Shown here piece after piece: positions 25,495-33,040 of a stretch of DNA of 64,000 nt. The translations under genes were made by a program, and so were the position numbers. Below the pieces are notes generated by a model. The model was not told the DNA's origin, ran no database searches, and worked only from the letters and a program-made list of their open reading frames with translations. Within the stretch, counting starts at the first letter, position 1, and every line of letters begins with the position of its first letter. Origin of the DNA: Streptomonospora sp. PA3 (GTDB taxonomy: Bacteria; Actinomycetota; Actinomycetes; Streptosporangiales; Streptosporangiaceae); assembly GCF_009728995.1 (NCBI RefSeq), contig NZ_VTZW01000009.1, forward strand, positions 429,644-493,643, given 5' to 3'.

Positions 25495-26361
25495 TCAGCG
25501 GGCACGGGCGGCTGACAGTGAGGCGGCCTCAGCGGGCGGATACAGCGTGATCTGCGTGGGCAGGGCGAGCGTGATGGTGATCGCGTCGTGGTCGCTGGCG
25601 GTGGGGATGCGCTCGTAGCCGGTCAGCAGGCTGGCCAGGGGCGGGCTGAGCCAGGCCTGGTCGACTCGGATCCTTCCCTGCCCGGTGGGTGCGTAGAGGT
25701 CGTAGTTGTGTGACCGGGTGGCCAGGTGGTCGGCGGCATCGACCAGCCCGGCCCGGTGCAGGCGACGGGCCACGCGCCGATCGGGCTGCTCGTTCTCGTC
25801 GTAGCGGCAGGCGCGATCGCGCTGCTTGATGGTGGCCGGATCCGGCGCGCGGCCGCCGTCGTGCAGCGGGTGGGCGTTGATGTCGCCGATCATCACCCCG
25901 TAGCCGCCGTAGCGGCAGACGCGGTCTTCGACCCGCATCGCCTCGTCGAGGGCGGCCTCCGCGCTGGTGGTCGTCAGATGGGTGCTGGCCACCGCCAACC
26001 GGGCGGGCAGACCCGCCACGTGGAACAGGGCGATGCCTAGGCCGGTGTAGAGCTCCTGGGCATAGGCGTCGGCCCACCCGCACTGGGCCAGGTGGGGCGA
26101 GGGCCGGTAGAAGACGGCGTTGCCGCCGCCGCAGCGCCCCGGAGCAAGCCCGGCCAAGCGCATGCCCAGGTCCTTCTCGGCCCGGTAGGTCTGATGGTGG
26201 AGGTGGTCGGACCAGCCGTGACATTCCTGCAGACACAGGATGTCGGGCCGGACGGCGGTGATGGTCTCGGCGAGTCGGGGCCAGCGGTCCTCGGGGTTTC
26301 CCTCGCCGTCGCCGATGCCGCCGTGCTTGAGGTTCTGCGACATGATCGTCAAAGCCGTCAT
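25495..26361 (-). CDS. Endonuclease/exonuclease/phosphatase-family enzyme
   Basis: 288 aa. EEP-fold motifs in order: MSQNLKHG (Asn; about residues 7-14), CLQECHGW (metal-binding Glu; about 42-49), STHLTTTSAEA (His; about 126-136), MIGDINAHP (Asp-x-Asn; about 156-164) and the C-terminal TASDHDAITI (Asp-His; about 254-263). All catalytic groups of Mg-dependent DNase I-like phosphodiesterases and phosphatases are present. It is probably cytoplasmic, as no signal peptide is seen. It may cleave nucleotides or nucleic acids in connection with the hydroxymethylase cluster just downstream; the substrate is unknown. Confidence 0.85.
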   Translation of the reverse strand: MTALTIMSQNLKHGGIGDGEGNPEDRWPRLAETITAVRPDILCLQECHGWSDHLHHQTYRAEKDLGMRLAGLAPGRCGGGNAVFYRPSPHLAQCGWADAYAQELYTGLGIALFHVAGLPARLAVASTHLTTTSAEAALDEAMRVEDRVCRYGGYGVMIGDINAHPLHDGGRAPDPATIKQRDRACRYDENEQPDRRVARRLHRAGLVDAADHLATRSHNYDLYAPTGQGRIRVDQAWLSPPLASLLTGYERIPTASDHDAITITLALPTQITLYPPAEAASLSAARAR

Positions 26362-26639
26362 CGCTCGTCCCCGTCCTACTGCTGCTGGTGTTGGTGGTCA
26401 TGGCGCGCGAGGCGCCGCATGATCGGAAGAAGGCCTCTGAGATCGCCCAGCGCCTGTTCGTGCTCGGCTGGGTCGGTTGAGCCGATGCGGCGCGCCTCAT
26501 CGGCGGCGCTCCCCTGCGGGTCCCCGGCCTCGGCCGTGGCTCAGCCCGCCCTGTCAGGGGCTGAGACCGGAGCGCCGGGCCTCGCGCGACGCGTGCACGT
26601 TTCCTCGGGCGGTTCCAAACCGGGTCGGCTCAGCGCGCC

Positions 26640-27464
26640 TCATACTGACATCACAGGGACGCGTCCGAGCCCGGCGTCGCCCCAGGCCTGTTCAGGTGGC
26701 CAGTAGGTCTCGCTGAAATCGCGGCGCCAGTCGGCGACCGGTACCACCCCGGGTTCGACCAGGTCGAGTCCGTCGAAAAACGCGGCGATCTCGGCGTGGT
26801 TGCGGGTCTGGGCGGGGGCTGAGGAGCGGGCGTAGACTTCCTCGATGAAGGCGGCGCCGTCGGGGCGGGTCTCGTTCTCCACATGGGAGATCGCCATGTA
26901 GGAGCCCGGGCACAGGGATCGGCGCAGCGTGCGCACGACCTCGTAGGGGCGGTGCTCGTCGGTGAGGAAGTGCAGTACCGCGATGAGCAGGATCGCCACG
27001 GGTTGGGTGAAGTCGATCAGTGCGCGGGTGTCGGGGTGGTCGAGGATGGTTTGTGGGTGGCGCAGGTCGGCTTGGACGACGGTTGTGGTAGCCGGGTCTT
27101 CGGCCAGCAGCGCTTCGGCGTGGCGGCCGACGATGGGGTCGTTGTCGACGTAGACGATGTGGGCGCCGGGGGCGTGGCGTTGGGCGACCTGGTGGACGTT
27201 GTCCTGGGTGGGCAGTCCGGATCCGATGTCAATGAACTGGCGGATGCCCGCCTCGGCGGTCAGGTAGCGCACGACGCGGCGCAGCCACATGCGGTTGGCT
27301 CGGGCCATGCTGCGCAGTTCGGGGACGCGCTCCAGCAGTTGTCCGCCGGCGTGGCGGTCGGCGGCGTAGTTGTCCTTGCCGCCCAAATAGAAATCGTAGA
27401 GGCGGGCGGCGCTGGGAACGGCGGTGTCGACGTCGGGCGGGGGCGGGCAATAGAAGCCTGTCAT
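26640..27464 (-). CDS. SAM-dependent methyltransferase, PF04672 (DUF574) family, second copy
   Basis: 274 aa. Same family and layout as the gene at 17216: AARLYDFYLGGKDNYAADR near the N-terminus, FIDIGSGLPTQDN (motif I, about residues 77-89), HIVYVDNDPIV (about 105-115), LIAVLHFLTDE (about 163-173). Complete by length. The two copies are divergent paralogues rather than a recent duplication. The substrate of the family is not known. A BlaI-type regulator lies upstream. Confidence 0.9.
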   Translation of the reverse strand: MTGFYCPPPPDVDTAVPSAARLYDFYLGGKDNYAADRHAGGQLLERVPELRSMARANRMWLRRVVRYLTAEAGIRQFIDIGSGLPTQDNVHQVAQRHAPGAHIVYVDNDPIVGRHAEALLAEDPATTTVVQADLRHPQTILDHPDTRALIDFTQPVAILLIAVLHFLTDEHRPYEVVRTLRRSLCPGSYMAISHVENETRPDGAAFIEEVYARSSAPAQTRNHAEIAAFFDGLDLVEPGVVPVADWRRDFSETYWPPEQAWGDAGLGRVPVMSV

Positions 27465-27524
27465 GGCAATCTCGCTGGTCGTGGGTGCGGGTGGGCCGCG
27501 GCCCCTGCGGGCGCCGGGGCGGGG

Positions 27525-27944
27525 TCAGGGTCGGATGGGTTCGCGCTTGGCGGCCATGGGGTGCTGGTCGGGCTGTGAGCGGCTCATCGAGCGCTGGCGA
27601 CGTGCTATCTCCTCGCTCAGCAGGGCAATGTCGTGCTCGCTGACGGTTTCGATGAACCGGCGCAGGCAGCTGCGGCGATCGCCGCAGCTGCTGAAGACCT
27701 CGCTCATCACCAGGGCGGTGTGCTCCGCGCGGGAGTGCCGCGGCCAATACAGCCACACCCGCCCGTCCATCTCCCGCTCGAGCAGCCCCTTGTGGTGGAG
27801 GATGGTGGCCACGGTCATGACGGTCGAGTAGGCGACATCGCGTTCATAGTTCATCGACTCGCGGACTTCACGCACGGCTAGCGGGCGCTCGGCGCGCCAC
27901 AGCGTGTCCATGATGGCGGCCTCCAGTTGGCCGAAAAGCCTCAT
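27525..27944 (-). CDS. BlaI/MecI-family transcriptional repressor
   Basis: 139 aa. The N-terminal winged helix begins RLFGQLEAAIMDTLWRAERP and continues through VREVRESM to the recognition helix YSTVMTVATILHHKGLL (about residues 39-55), as in BlaI/MecI/CopY. The wing ends RVWLYWP. C-terminal helices (about 72-115) form the dimer. Repressors of this family are usually inactivated by proteolysis through a membrane metalloprotease. No BlaR partner is seen here. It may control the neighbouring methyltransferase or P450 genes. Confidence 0.9.
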   Translation of the reverse strand: MRLFGQLEAAIMDTLWRAERPLAVREVRESMNYERDVAYSTVMTVATILHHKGLLEREMDGRVWLYWPRHSRAEHTALVMSEVFSSCGDRRSCLRRFIETVSEHDIALLSEEIARRQRSMSRSQPDQHPMAAKREPIRP

Positions 27945-27979
27945 CGCTGTCCTTCCTCGGCGGGATGGCCACAGTCCCG

Positions 27980-28159
27980 TTACAACCGGCCGGCCTGCTG
28001 GATCAGGGCGAGGATGGTGCCCACCACGACGGCGCTGGCGAAGAAGACCACGGCCCAGGCGGCTTTGTCGGCGCCGTCATGGCGGGGGCGTCCCGCGAAC
28101 GCGCCGATGACGACGACACCGATGACCACGGCGGCGGTCACGGCGGCTGACATGCTCAC
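27980..28159 (-). CDS. Small two-helix membrane protein
   Basis: 59 aa from a GTG at 28159 (an ATG at 28153 is the alternative), with GGGAGGT on the complementary strand about 5 nt upstream. Two hydrophobic helices (about residues 5-22 and 34-54) flank a short basic loop (GRPRHDGADKAAW). It lies 35 bp from the BlaI regulator in the same direction. No recognised family. Confidence 0.5.
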   Translation of the reverse strand: MSMSAAVTAAVVIGVVVIGAFAGRPRHDGADKAAWAVVFFASAVVVGTILALIQQAGRL

Positions 28160-28231
28160 GGCACCTCCCGGGCGCATCGCGTGGGCAGAGGAGCGGGCGT
28201 GCTGGTGTACATCGGAGTGCATCCCATCTCG

Positions 28232-29464
28232 TCACTCGGGGAGCCTGGAGGCGCCCGGGCAGGCCCGCAGGCGCCGGGGGTGGTGCATCATCCAACTGGC
28301 CACCGGCGCGGCGCCGGCCTCGTGGCCGGGAGCCAGGGATAGGCGGGGGTAGCGGGTGAACAGCGACCGCAGGCCCACTTCCAATTCCAGCCGGGCCAGT
28401 GGGGCGCCCAGGCAGAAGTGGGGGCCGTGGCCGAAGGCAAGGTGGCCGCGGCTGCCGCGGGCGACGTCGAAGACCTCGGGCTGCTCCCACGCGCCGGGGT
28501 CGCGGGCGGCGGCGGCATAAGCCAGGAGGAGCAGTTCGCCTTCGCCGATGTCGCAACCGCCCAGGGTGGTGTCGCGGGTGGTGTAGACGGCGGGCAGCAG
28601 GCTGACCGAGGAGTAGCGGCGCAGGATCTCCTCGATGCCCTCCTGCCAGGGCACAGCTCCCTTTTGCAGCACTGCGAGCTGGTCGGGGTGGTTCAGCAGC
28701 GCCTGGATCCCGTTGGTCAGGGCGCCCATGGTTGTCTCGAACCCGGCGATGACCAGCAAGAACAAGTTGTGGGACAGCTCCGCGTGGGCCTGACCGGTGA
28801 TCGGGCCAGGGCCGTGGTCGATCACCAGAGCGCTGACCAGGTCATCGCCCGGGCGGGTGCGCTTGTGCTCGATGAGGCCGCCGATGAAGGCGTAGGCGTC
28901 GCTGTAGACCCCGGGGTCCTGAAGTTCGAACAGGCGGCGGGCGATGTCGCCCAGCACGGGCGCGTCGGTGTCCTCGACCCCGAGCAGCCCGGTGAGCACT
29001 CCTACTGTCAGCGGCCAGGCGTAAGACTCCTTCAGGTCGACCGTGTCGTGCCCGTCGAGGTCGTCGAGTAGGCGTGCGGCCAGCGAGGACACCCGCGGCT
29101 CCAGGGCCCGCACCCGTTTGGGGGTGAAGTGGCGCTGCAGCGGGGCGCGACAGCGGGTGTGCTCGGGCCCGTGCTTGGCGAGGAGACTGCCGACCTGGGT
29201 CAAAAGGATCACCAGCGAGCTGGCGGGATCCACGCGACCCTCGCGCAGCGCCCACCAGTTGGCCGCGGCGTTGCCGCGCACGAACGTGTCGCTTTTGTCG
29301 GCCAGCACCTGGCGCAACTCGGCGTCGCGGGTTACGGCCAGCACGGGGACTTCTAGCCCCCGAAGATCCACGCGAACAACCGGGCCAGCCTGGTGGAGTG
29401 CGGCGGCTGTGTGCTCGCGGTCGAGGTCGGCGGCGTCGACGGGGACGGCGGTTGCAGGTTCCAC
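28232..29464 (-). CDS. Cytochrome P450 (CYP154/CYP105-like)
   Basis: 410 aa from a GTG at 29464 behind AAGGAG. Complete P450: I-helix VIAGFETTMG, K-helix ExxR EEILRR, PERF-like region and heme-ligand loop FGHGPHFCLGAPLARLE with the axial Cys. Soluble bacterial class I monooxygenase needing a ferredoxin, which is not encoded nearby. Its first 112 bp overlap the 3' end of the other P450 gene in a different frame. The overlap is real, because the conserved N-terminal block (HQAGPVVRVDL) requires the upstream start. Substrate unknown. Confidence 0.9.
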   Translation of the reverse strand: MEPATAVPVDAADLDREHTAAALHQAGPVVRVDLRGLEVPVLAVTRDAELRQVLADKSDTFVRGNAAANWWALREGRVDPASSLVILLTQVGSLLAKHGPEHTRCRAPLQRHFTPKRVRALEPRVSSLAARLLDDLDGHDTVDLKESYAWPLTVGVLTGLLGVEDTDAPVLGDIARRLFELQDPGVYSDAYAFIGGLIEHKRTRPGDDLVSALVIDHGPGPITGQAHAELSHNLFLLVIAGFETTMGALTNGIQALLNHPDQLAVLQKGAVPWQEGIEEILRRYSSVSLLPAVYTTRDTTLGGCDIGEGELLLLAYAAAARDPGAWEQPEVFDVARGSRGHLAFGHGPHFCLGAPLARLELEVGLRSLFTRYPRLSLAPGHEAGAAPVASWMMHHPRRLRACPGASRLPE

Positions 29465-30690
29465 GGTTCTCCTTCGTAGCGGCGCGGGGCGGGGGTGAAG
29501 CGGGCGGGAAGCGAGGCCAGCCCGGCGCTGAGAGTGGGCGCCGAGCCGGCCACACCGTCGGGGGCGTCGATCAGGGAAAGGTCGGGCAGGCGGTCGAGAA
29601 TGCGGACCAGCCCGATCTCGGCCAGCCACAGCGACAGGTCGCGGCCGCGTTCGGGGCAGCGGTGGGAACCGCCGCCGAAAACGAGGTGGGAGCGGTTGTC
29701 TCCGGTGTCGAGCCGCGGGGAGGTCGTGATCATCTGGCGCTGGGTCGGCCCGAACCCCAAGACGAGGCAGTCGCCGGCGCGGATCGGGTAGCCGCCCAGG
29801 TCGGTGTTGCGGGTGGCATAGCGCCCGACCAGGTGGGGAAGCGGCGGGTGCTTCCACAGGCACCGGTTGATGGTCTGGCTGATCAGCCAGGTGGAGCCCA
29901 TGCTCACCCGCGCGTTGCGGTCGGTGAGAACCATCCGCAGTGCGGTGGTGATCAGCCTGCACACGGGTTCGTGCCCGGCGGCGATGACCAGGGTCAGGTG
30001 GTCGAGGACCTGCTGGTCGCTCAGCCCCTGCGCGATCAGTTCGGAAGCGAGATCGGCGGCGGGGGCGGCGCGGCGCTGGGTGACCAGGCGCCGCATCAAC
30101 TCTTCGAACTGGACGTAGGCGCACTGGCCGTCGTCGCCGCGCCAGATCCGGGCCATGGTCGTGCACATCAGCACTCCGTCGGACTCGGACATGCCGAGCA
30201 TGCGGCACAGCGCGATCAGCGGGAGGACCGCGGCATAGCGGCCTACCAGGTCAGCCTCACCGTCGCCGCAGAAGGAGTCGACGAGGCGGTCGGCGATTTC
30301 GTGGATCTGGCTGGTGACGTGCTCACTGCGCATCCGGTGCAGAGCCTCGGACAGGACAGCGCGGTAGTGGGCGTGCTCCTCACCGTCGACGCACAGGGGG
30401 TTCTGACGGCGCGCGAACATGGGCCGCAGCGGCGAGTCGGGGGGCAGAACGCCGTTGTGCCAGTCGCGCCAGTAGGTGACGTCGCGGCTGTAGGCCTGGG
30501 GATCGGACAGGACCTGTCGGTGGATGGGCCAGGTCAGCATCAGATACGCCGGCACCCCCTCTTCCAGCAGCACGGGGGCCAGGCCCTTGGGATAGGTGGC
30601 CAGCAGGTCGTCCCAGACGGGGTCGGGGTCTCTCAGTACGGCGGGGTCGTCGAGTCGGATGAGACGCGGCGTGGCAGGTCCATGGGTCAT
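29353..30690 (-). CDS. Cytochrome P450, CYP157-like, lacking a normal ExxR motif
   Basis: 445 aa. Heme loop FGGGSHRCPERGRDL with the axial Cys is intact. I-helix AAGHEPVCRL has Glu instead of Asp. The K-helix region reads TINRCLWKHPPLPHL and then GRYATRN, where most P450s have ExxR. CYP157 proteins of Streptomyces are known to lack EXXR with the same L-W-x-x-PP context. They are typically encoded beside a CYP154-type P450, as here. The C-terminal 37 residues (Pro/Ser/Thr-rich, ending ARLFAWIFGG) overlap the next gene. No conservon genes (cvnA-D) are present. Confidence 0.85.
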   Translation of the reverse strand: MTHGPATPRLIRLDDPAVLRDPDPVWDDLLATYPKGLAPVLLEEGVPAYLMLTWPIHRQVLSDPQAYSRDVTYWRDWHNGVLPPDSPLRPMFARRQNPLCVDGEEHAHYRAVLSEALHRMRSEHVTSQIHEIADRLVDSFCGDGEADLVGRYAAVLPLIALCRMLGMSESDGVLMCTTMARIWRGDDGQCAYVQFEELMRRLVTQRRAAPAADLASELIAQGLSDQQVLDHLTLVIAAGHEPVCRLITTALRMVLTDRNARVSMGSTWLISQTINRCLWKHPPLPHLVGRYATRNTDLGGYPIRAGDCLVLGFGPTQRQMITTSPRLDTGDNRSHLVFGGGSHRCPERGRDLSLWLAEIGLVRILDRLPDLSLIDAPDGVAGSAPTLSAGLASLPARFTPAPRRYEGEPWNLQPPSPSTPPTSTASTQPPHSTRLARLFAWIFGG

Positions 30691-30843
30691 CGGAAGTTCC
30701 GGTGGGTTCAGGGGGCGAAGGAGGTGCCCCGCGCGGGGGCGGGGCGCCGCAAGCCGCTCGCATTCGCGGCTGTGTGTTTTGGTTTCGGTGCTTTGGGTGA
30801 TCGAAGGTGCGCGCGACGGTGTGCGTGACGGACCGGGGGCGTG

Positions 30844-31368
30844 TCAGCTCGTGTAGATCCCGGCGCGTTGGCACAGGACTCGCACGGCGACGTCGCGGGC
30901 CAGCGGTGCGAGTTCGGCGCGCACGTCGGCAAGCGGGTCGGCGCTGCCGTGGGCGGGTGGGTGCAGGCTCATCGCCGTGGCCACGCCGGCGGCCAGGGCA
31001 TCCTGGGCGGCGATACGCTCGGCGAGCTGGTCGGCGGTGGGCGCCCAAACGGCGTGTGAAAGCCCGATTTCCTGGAAGGCCGGGTCGGTCAGGGCGAAGC
31101 TGAGGGAGAGCCATCCGCCGCGGTGGCCAGGTGTCGCCACGCTCCAGGAGATGACGCGGTCGGGGTGATCCGCCCGTAGCTGCTCCAGAGCACGGGACTC
31201 ATGGGAGGCCGGCGGCCAGGACCGTCGACGGCATACTCGATTCGAGCTCTGGGCCCTGGCCGGCTTCCAACCCGTGGTTGGGCCCGGGTCTTCACAAGAT
31301 TTATAGGCAGGCGCCATTTCAGTACCCGTATCGTCGGCATGCGTTTCTAGGGCGTCGGCTTTGCTCAC
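30844..31368 (-). CDS. Unknown protein upstream of the P450 pair
   Basis: 174 aa from a GTG at 31368 that has GGGAG about 9 nt upstream (an ATG at 31392 without such a site is the alternative). The first 60 residues are polar and less GC-rich. The folded-looking part starts at ALEQLRADHPDRVISWSVAT (about residue 60) with several Trp residues. It ends in helices containing QLAERIAAQDALAAGVATAM. I do not recognise a family. Same direction as the P450 genes, separated by 153 bp. Confidence 0.5.
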   Translation of the reverse strand: MSKADALETHADDTGTEMAPAYKSCEDPGPTTGWKPARAQSSNRVCRRRSWPPASHESRALEQLRADHPDRVISWSVATPGHRGGWLSLSFALTDPAFQEIGLSHAVWAPTADQLAERIAAQDALAAGVATAMSLHPPAHGSADPLADVRAELAPLARDVAVRVLCQRAGIYTS

Positions 31369-31425
31369 GTTTTTGCTCTCCCATTTTTCCACGGACTTCG
31401 GGAACGCAATGCGAGTAAACGTCAG

Positions 31426-31740
31426 CTATGACGTCTGGCTAGTCGCGGGGTACATGACCACCAACGTGTGCCGGTCTTCAATGACCTGGCGTACGGCTTC
31501 CTGGAGACTCTTCATGCTGGCCAGGTGGCCGAGGTTAGGAACGATTACCACGGCGTCGTCAAGCGTCTCCAGTCGGTTCATCAGATGTGAGAATCCGCTG
31601 TTGGCGCTGTCGAAATCCTCGACAAATACACCCAGGAGTACGTAACCGTGCGCCTCGGCGTATTCCCGCATCGCTGAGTCCAGCGACGCGCCGTCGCCAT
31701 TAGCGGGCCGCATATATCCGACAGCCGTTCGGGTGACCAT
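31426..31740 (-). CDS. Serine-recombinase N-terminal-like protein, probably catalytically dead
   Basis: 104 aa, only the resolvase N-terminal fold: GYMRPANGDGASLDSAMREY, HGYVLLGVFVEDFDSANSG, then VVIVPNLGHLASMKSLQEAV, and a final strand LVVMYP. In active enzymes the first motif reads Y-x-R-V-S; here it is Y-M-R-P-A, so the nucleophilic serine is missing. There is no C-terminal HTH. It is divergent from the XRE regulator with 172 bp between starts. It is likely a regulatory or degenerate relic rather than a working recombinase. GC is lower than in the flanking clusters. Confidence 0.6.
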   Translation of the reverse strand: MVTRTAVGYMRPANGDGASLDSAMREYAEAHGYVLLGVFVEDFDSANSGFSHLMNRLETLDDAVVIVPNLGHLASMKSLQEAVRQVIEDRHTLVVMYPATSQTS

Positions 31741-31912
31741 GTCCGCGCTCCTCGGGGATGGCAGGTGTAACCACTTTGAAGGAGGCATGGCCGAAATCCC
31801 ACCCATCGCAGATGTGAAGCTGGGCCGCCATCTCTCCCAACGCGGTTGGGAGGTTTGCCACAATGTGCCGGTGGACTACCGTGACGTTCCCCGAAAGCCG
31901 AGTGAGGATTGA

Positions 31913-32938
31913 ATGGCCGCACGGAGGCAGAGTCTTCGTAAGAAGCAGCAGGAGCTGGTCCGCCGGCTGCGCCAACAGGGGCGGACGTGGCCGGAGGTAG
32001 CCCGGCATATCCAGAGCGACTACCGAGTGAACCCGCGTGTTGCGATGCGCCTCGCCCACGGCTGGAGCCAGCGCCAGGTTGCCGAACAGTGGAACCAACG
32101 GTGGCCAGCGGAGCCGAAGACCGACAAGCAGGTGTCTTACTGGGAGCAGTGGCCGGCGGCGACCGGGCACGCTCCCTCGGTTGACGTGCTAGCCCGGCTG
32201 TCGGAGTTGTACCAGTGCGCTGTTGCTGACCTGGTGGCGGATATCGGCGACCATCGCGACGCCGATACTGCTCACCGCGCCCGGGTTGACAGCGACGAAC
32301 TGGCGGCGCTGGCCGCAAGCGATTCACGGCACCAGCGCCTGGCGGAGCTGGCTGAGCACACGCAAAGGATGGACGTCACTGATATTGCGCGAACCGCCCG
32401 CGAATGGTCACTCCGACTCGGAGCAGAGGTCGACCTGCGATCCTTCTTCCTCAAAGTGAGTGCCGGGTTGTCGTTGGCCGCGAGCCTGCCAGAGGACGAG
32501 TCCGCGATTCCGGAGGCGCCGACGCCCGGAATACCGGATTACACAGGGATCTGGCACAGTCGTTACCTGTACTACTCGAACAAGCGGGAGGCCGAGTTCG
32601 CGGGGGAGCATTACATAGTGCTCCGCCAGACTGGCACCTCCCTGCGCGGGCAGAGCTTGCCCCACACCACGGGGTCGCGGCTGGAACTCGACTTGACGAT
32701 CGACGGCGCGGTGGTTGGGGGGCACTGGTCGGAGCGTACGTCTCCGAGCGGGTATTACCGCGGTGCGCTCTACCAGGGCACGCTGCAGATGCTCATCAGC
32801 CCGATGCGGAGTGACATGGCCGGCAAGTGGGTCGGGTTCGGAAAGAACTTTCGGATCAACACAGGGGAGTGGGAGATCGTCTGGGTCGACCACGCGAGCT
32901 CGGCGCGTAAGGTTCGTGAGTACCACCTGAGGGTGTGA
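31913..32938 (+). CDS. XRE-like HTH regulator with a C-terminal effector domain
   Basis: 341 aa from the ATG at 31913 with GAGG upstream. HTH of the Cro/C1 type at about residues 43-100: AHGWSQRQVAEQWNQRW, KQVSYWEQWP, then SVDVLARLSELYQCAVADL. A helical linker (about 110-170) leads to a beta-rich domain (about 200-340) with TGIWHSRYLYYSNKRE, IVLRQTGTSLRGQSL and EWEIVWVDH, perhaps a ligand-binding barrel. The gene is divergent from the resolvase-like gene and ends 28 bp before the tRNA. It may be the regulator of a mobile element next to its tRNA site. Confidence 0.75.
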   Translation: MAARRQSLRKKQQELVRRLRQQGRTWPEVARHIQSDYRVNPRVAMRLAHGWSQRQVAEQWNQRWPAEPKTDKQVSYWEQWPAATGHAPSVDVLARLSELYQCAVADLVADIGDHRDADTAHRARVDSDELAALAASDSRHQRLAELAEHTQRMDVTDIARTAREWSLRLGAEVDLRSFFLKVSAGLSLAASLPEDESAIPEAPTPGIPDYTGIWHSRYLYYSNKREAEFAGEHYIVLRQTGTSLRGQSLPHTTGSRLELDLTIDGAVVGGHWSERTSPSGYYRGALYQGTLQMLISPMRSDMAGKWVGFGKNFRINTGEWEIVWVDHASSARKVREYHLRV

Positions 32939-32966
32939 CGAGCACACGGCCGCTACTCTCTCGTGC

Positions 32967-33040
32967 GGGGCGGTAGCTCAGCCGGTAAGAGCAGCGGACT
33001 CATAATCCGTGGGTCGTGGGTTCAAGTCCCACCCGCCCCA
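32967..33040 (+). tRNA. tRNA-Met (anticodon CAT)
   Basis: Cloverleaf read by eye: acceptor GGGGCGG (32967-32973) with CCGCCCC (33033-33039); anticodon stem GCGGA/TCCGT around the loop CTCATAA (anticodon CAT); T-arm GTGGG-TTCAAGT-CCCAC (33016-33032); discriminator A33040; no encoded CCA. Elongator tRNA-Met is likely. A tRNA-Ile2 (lysidine-modified CAT) cannot be excluded by eye. The leftward PLP-enzyme frame runs into its 3' half. Confidence 0.93.
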
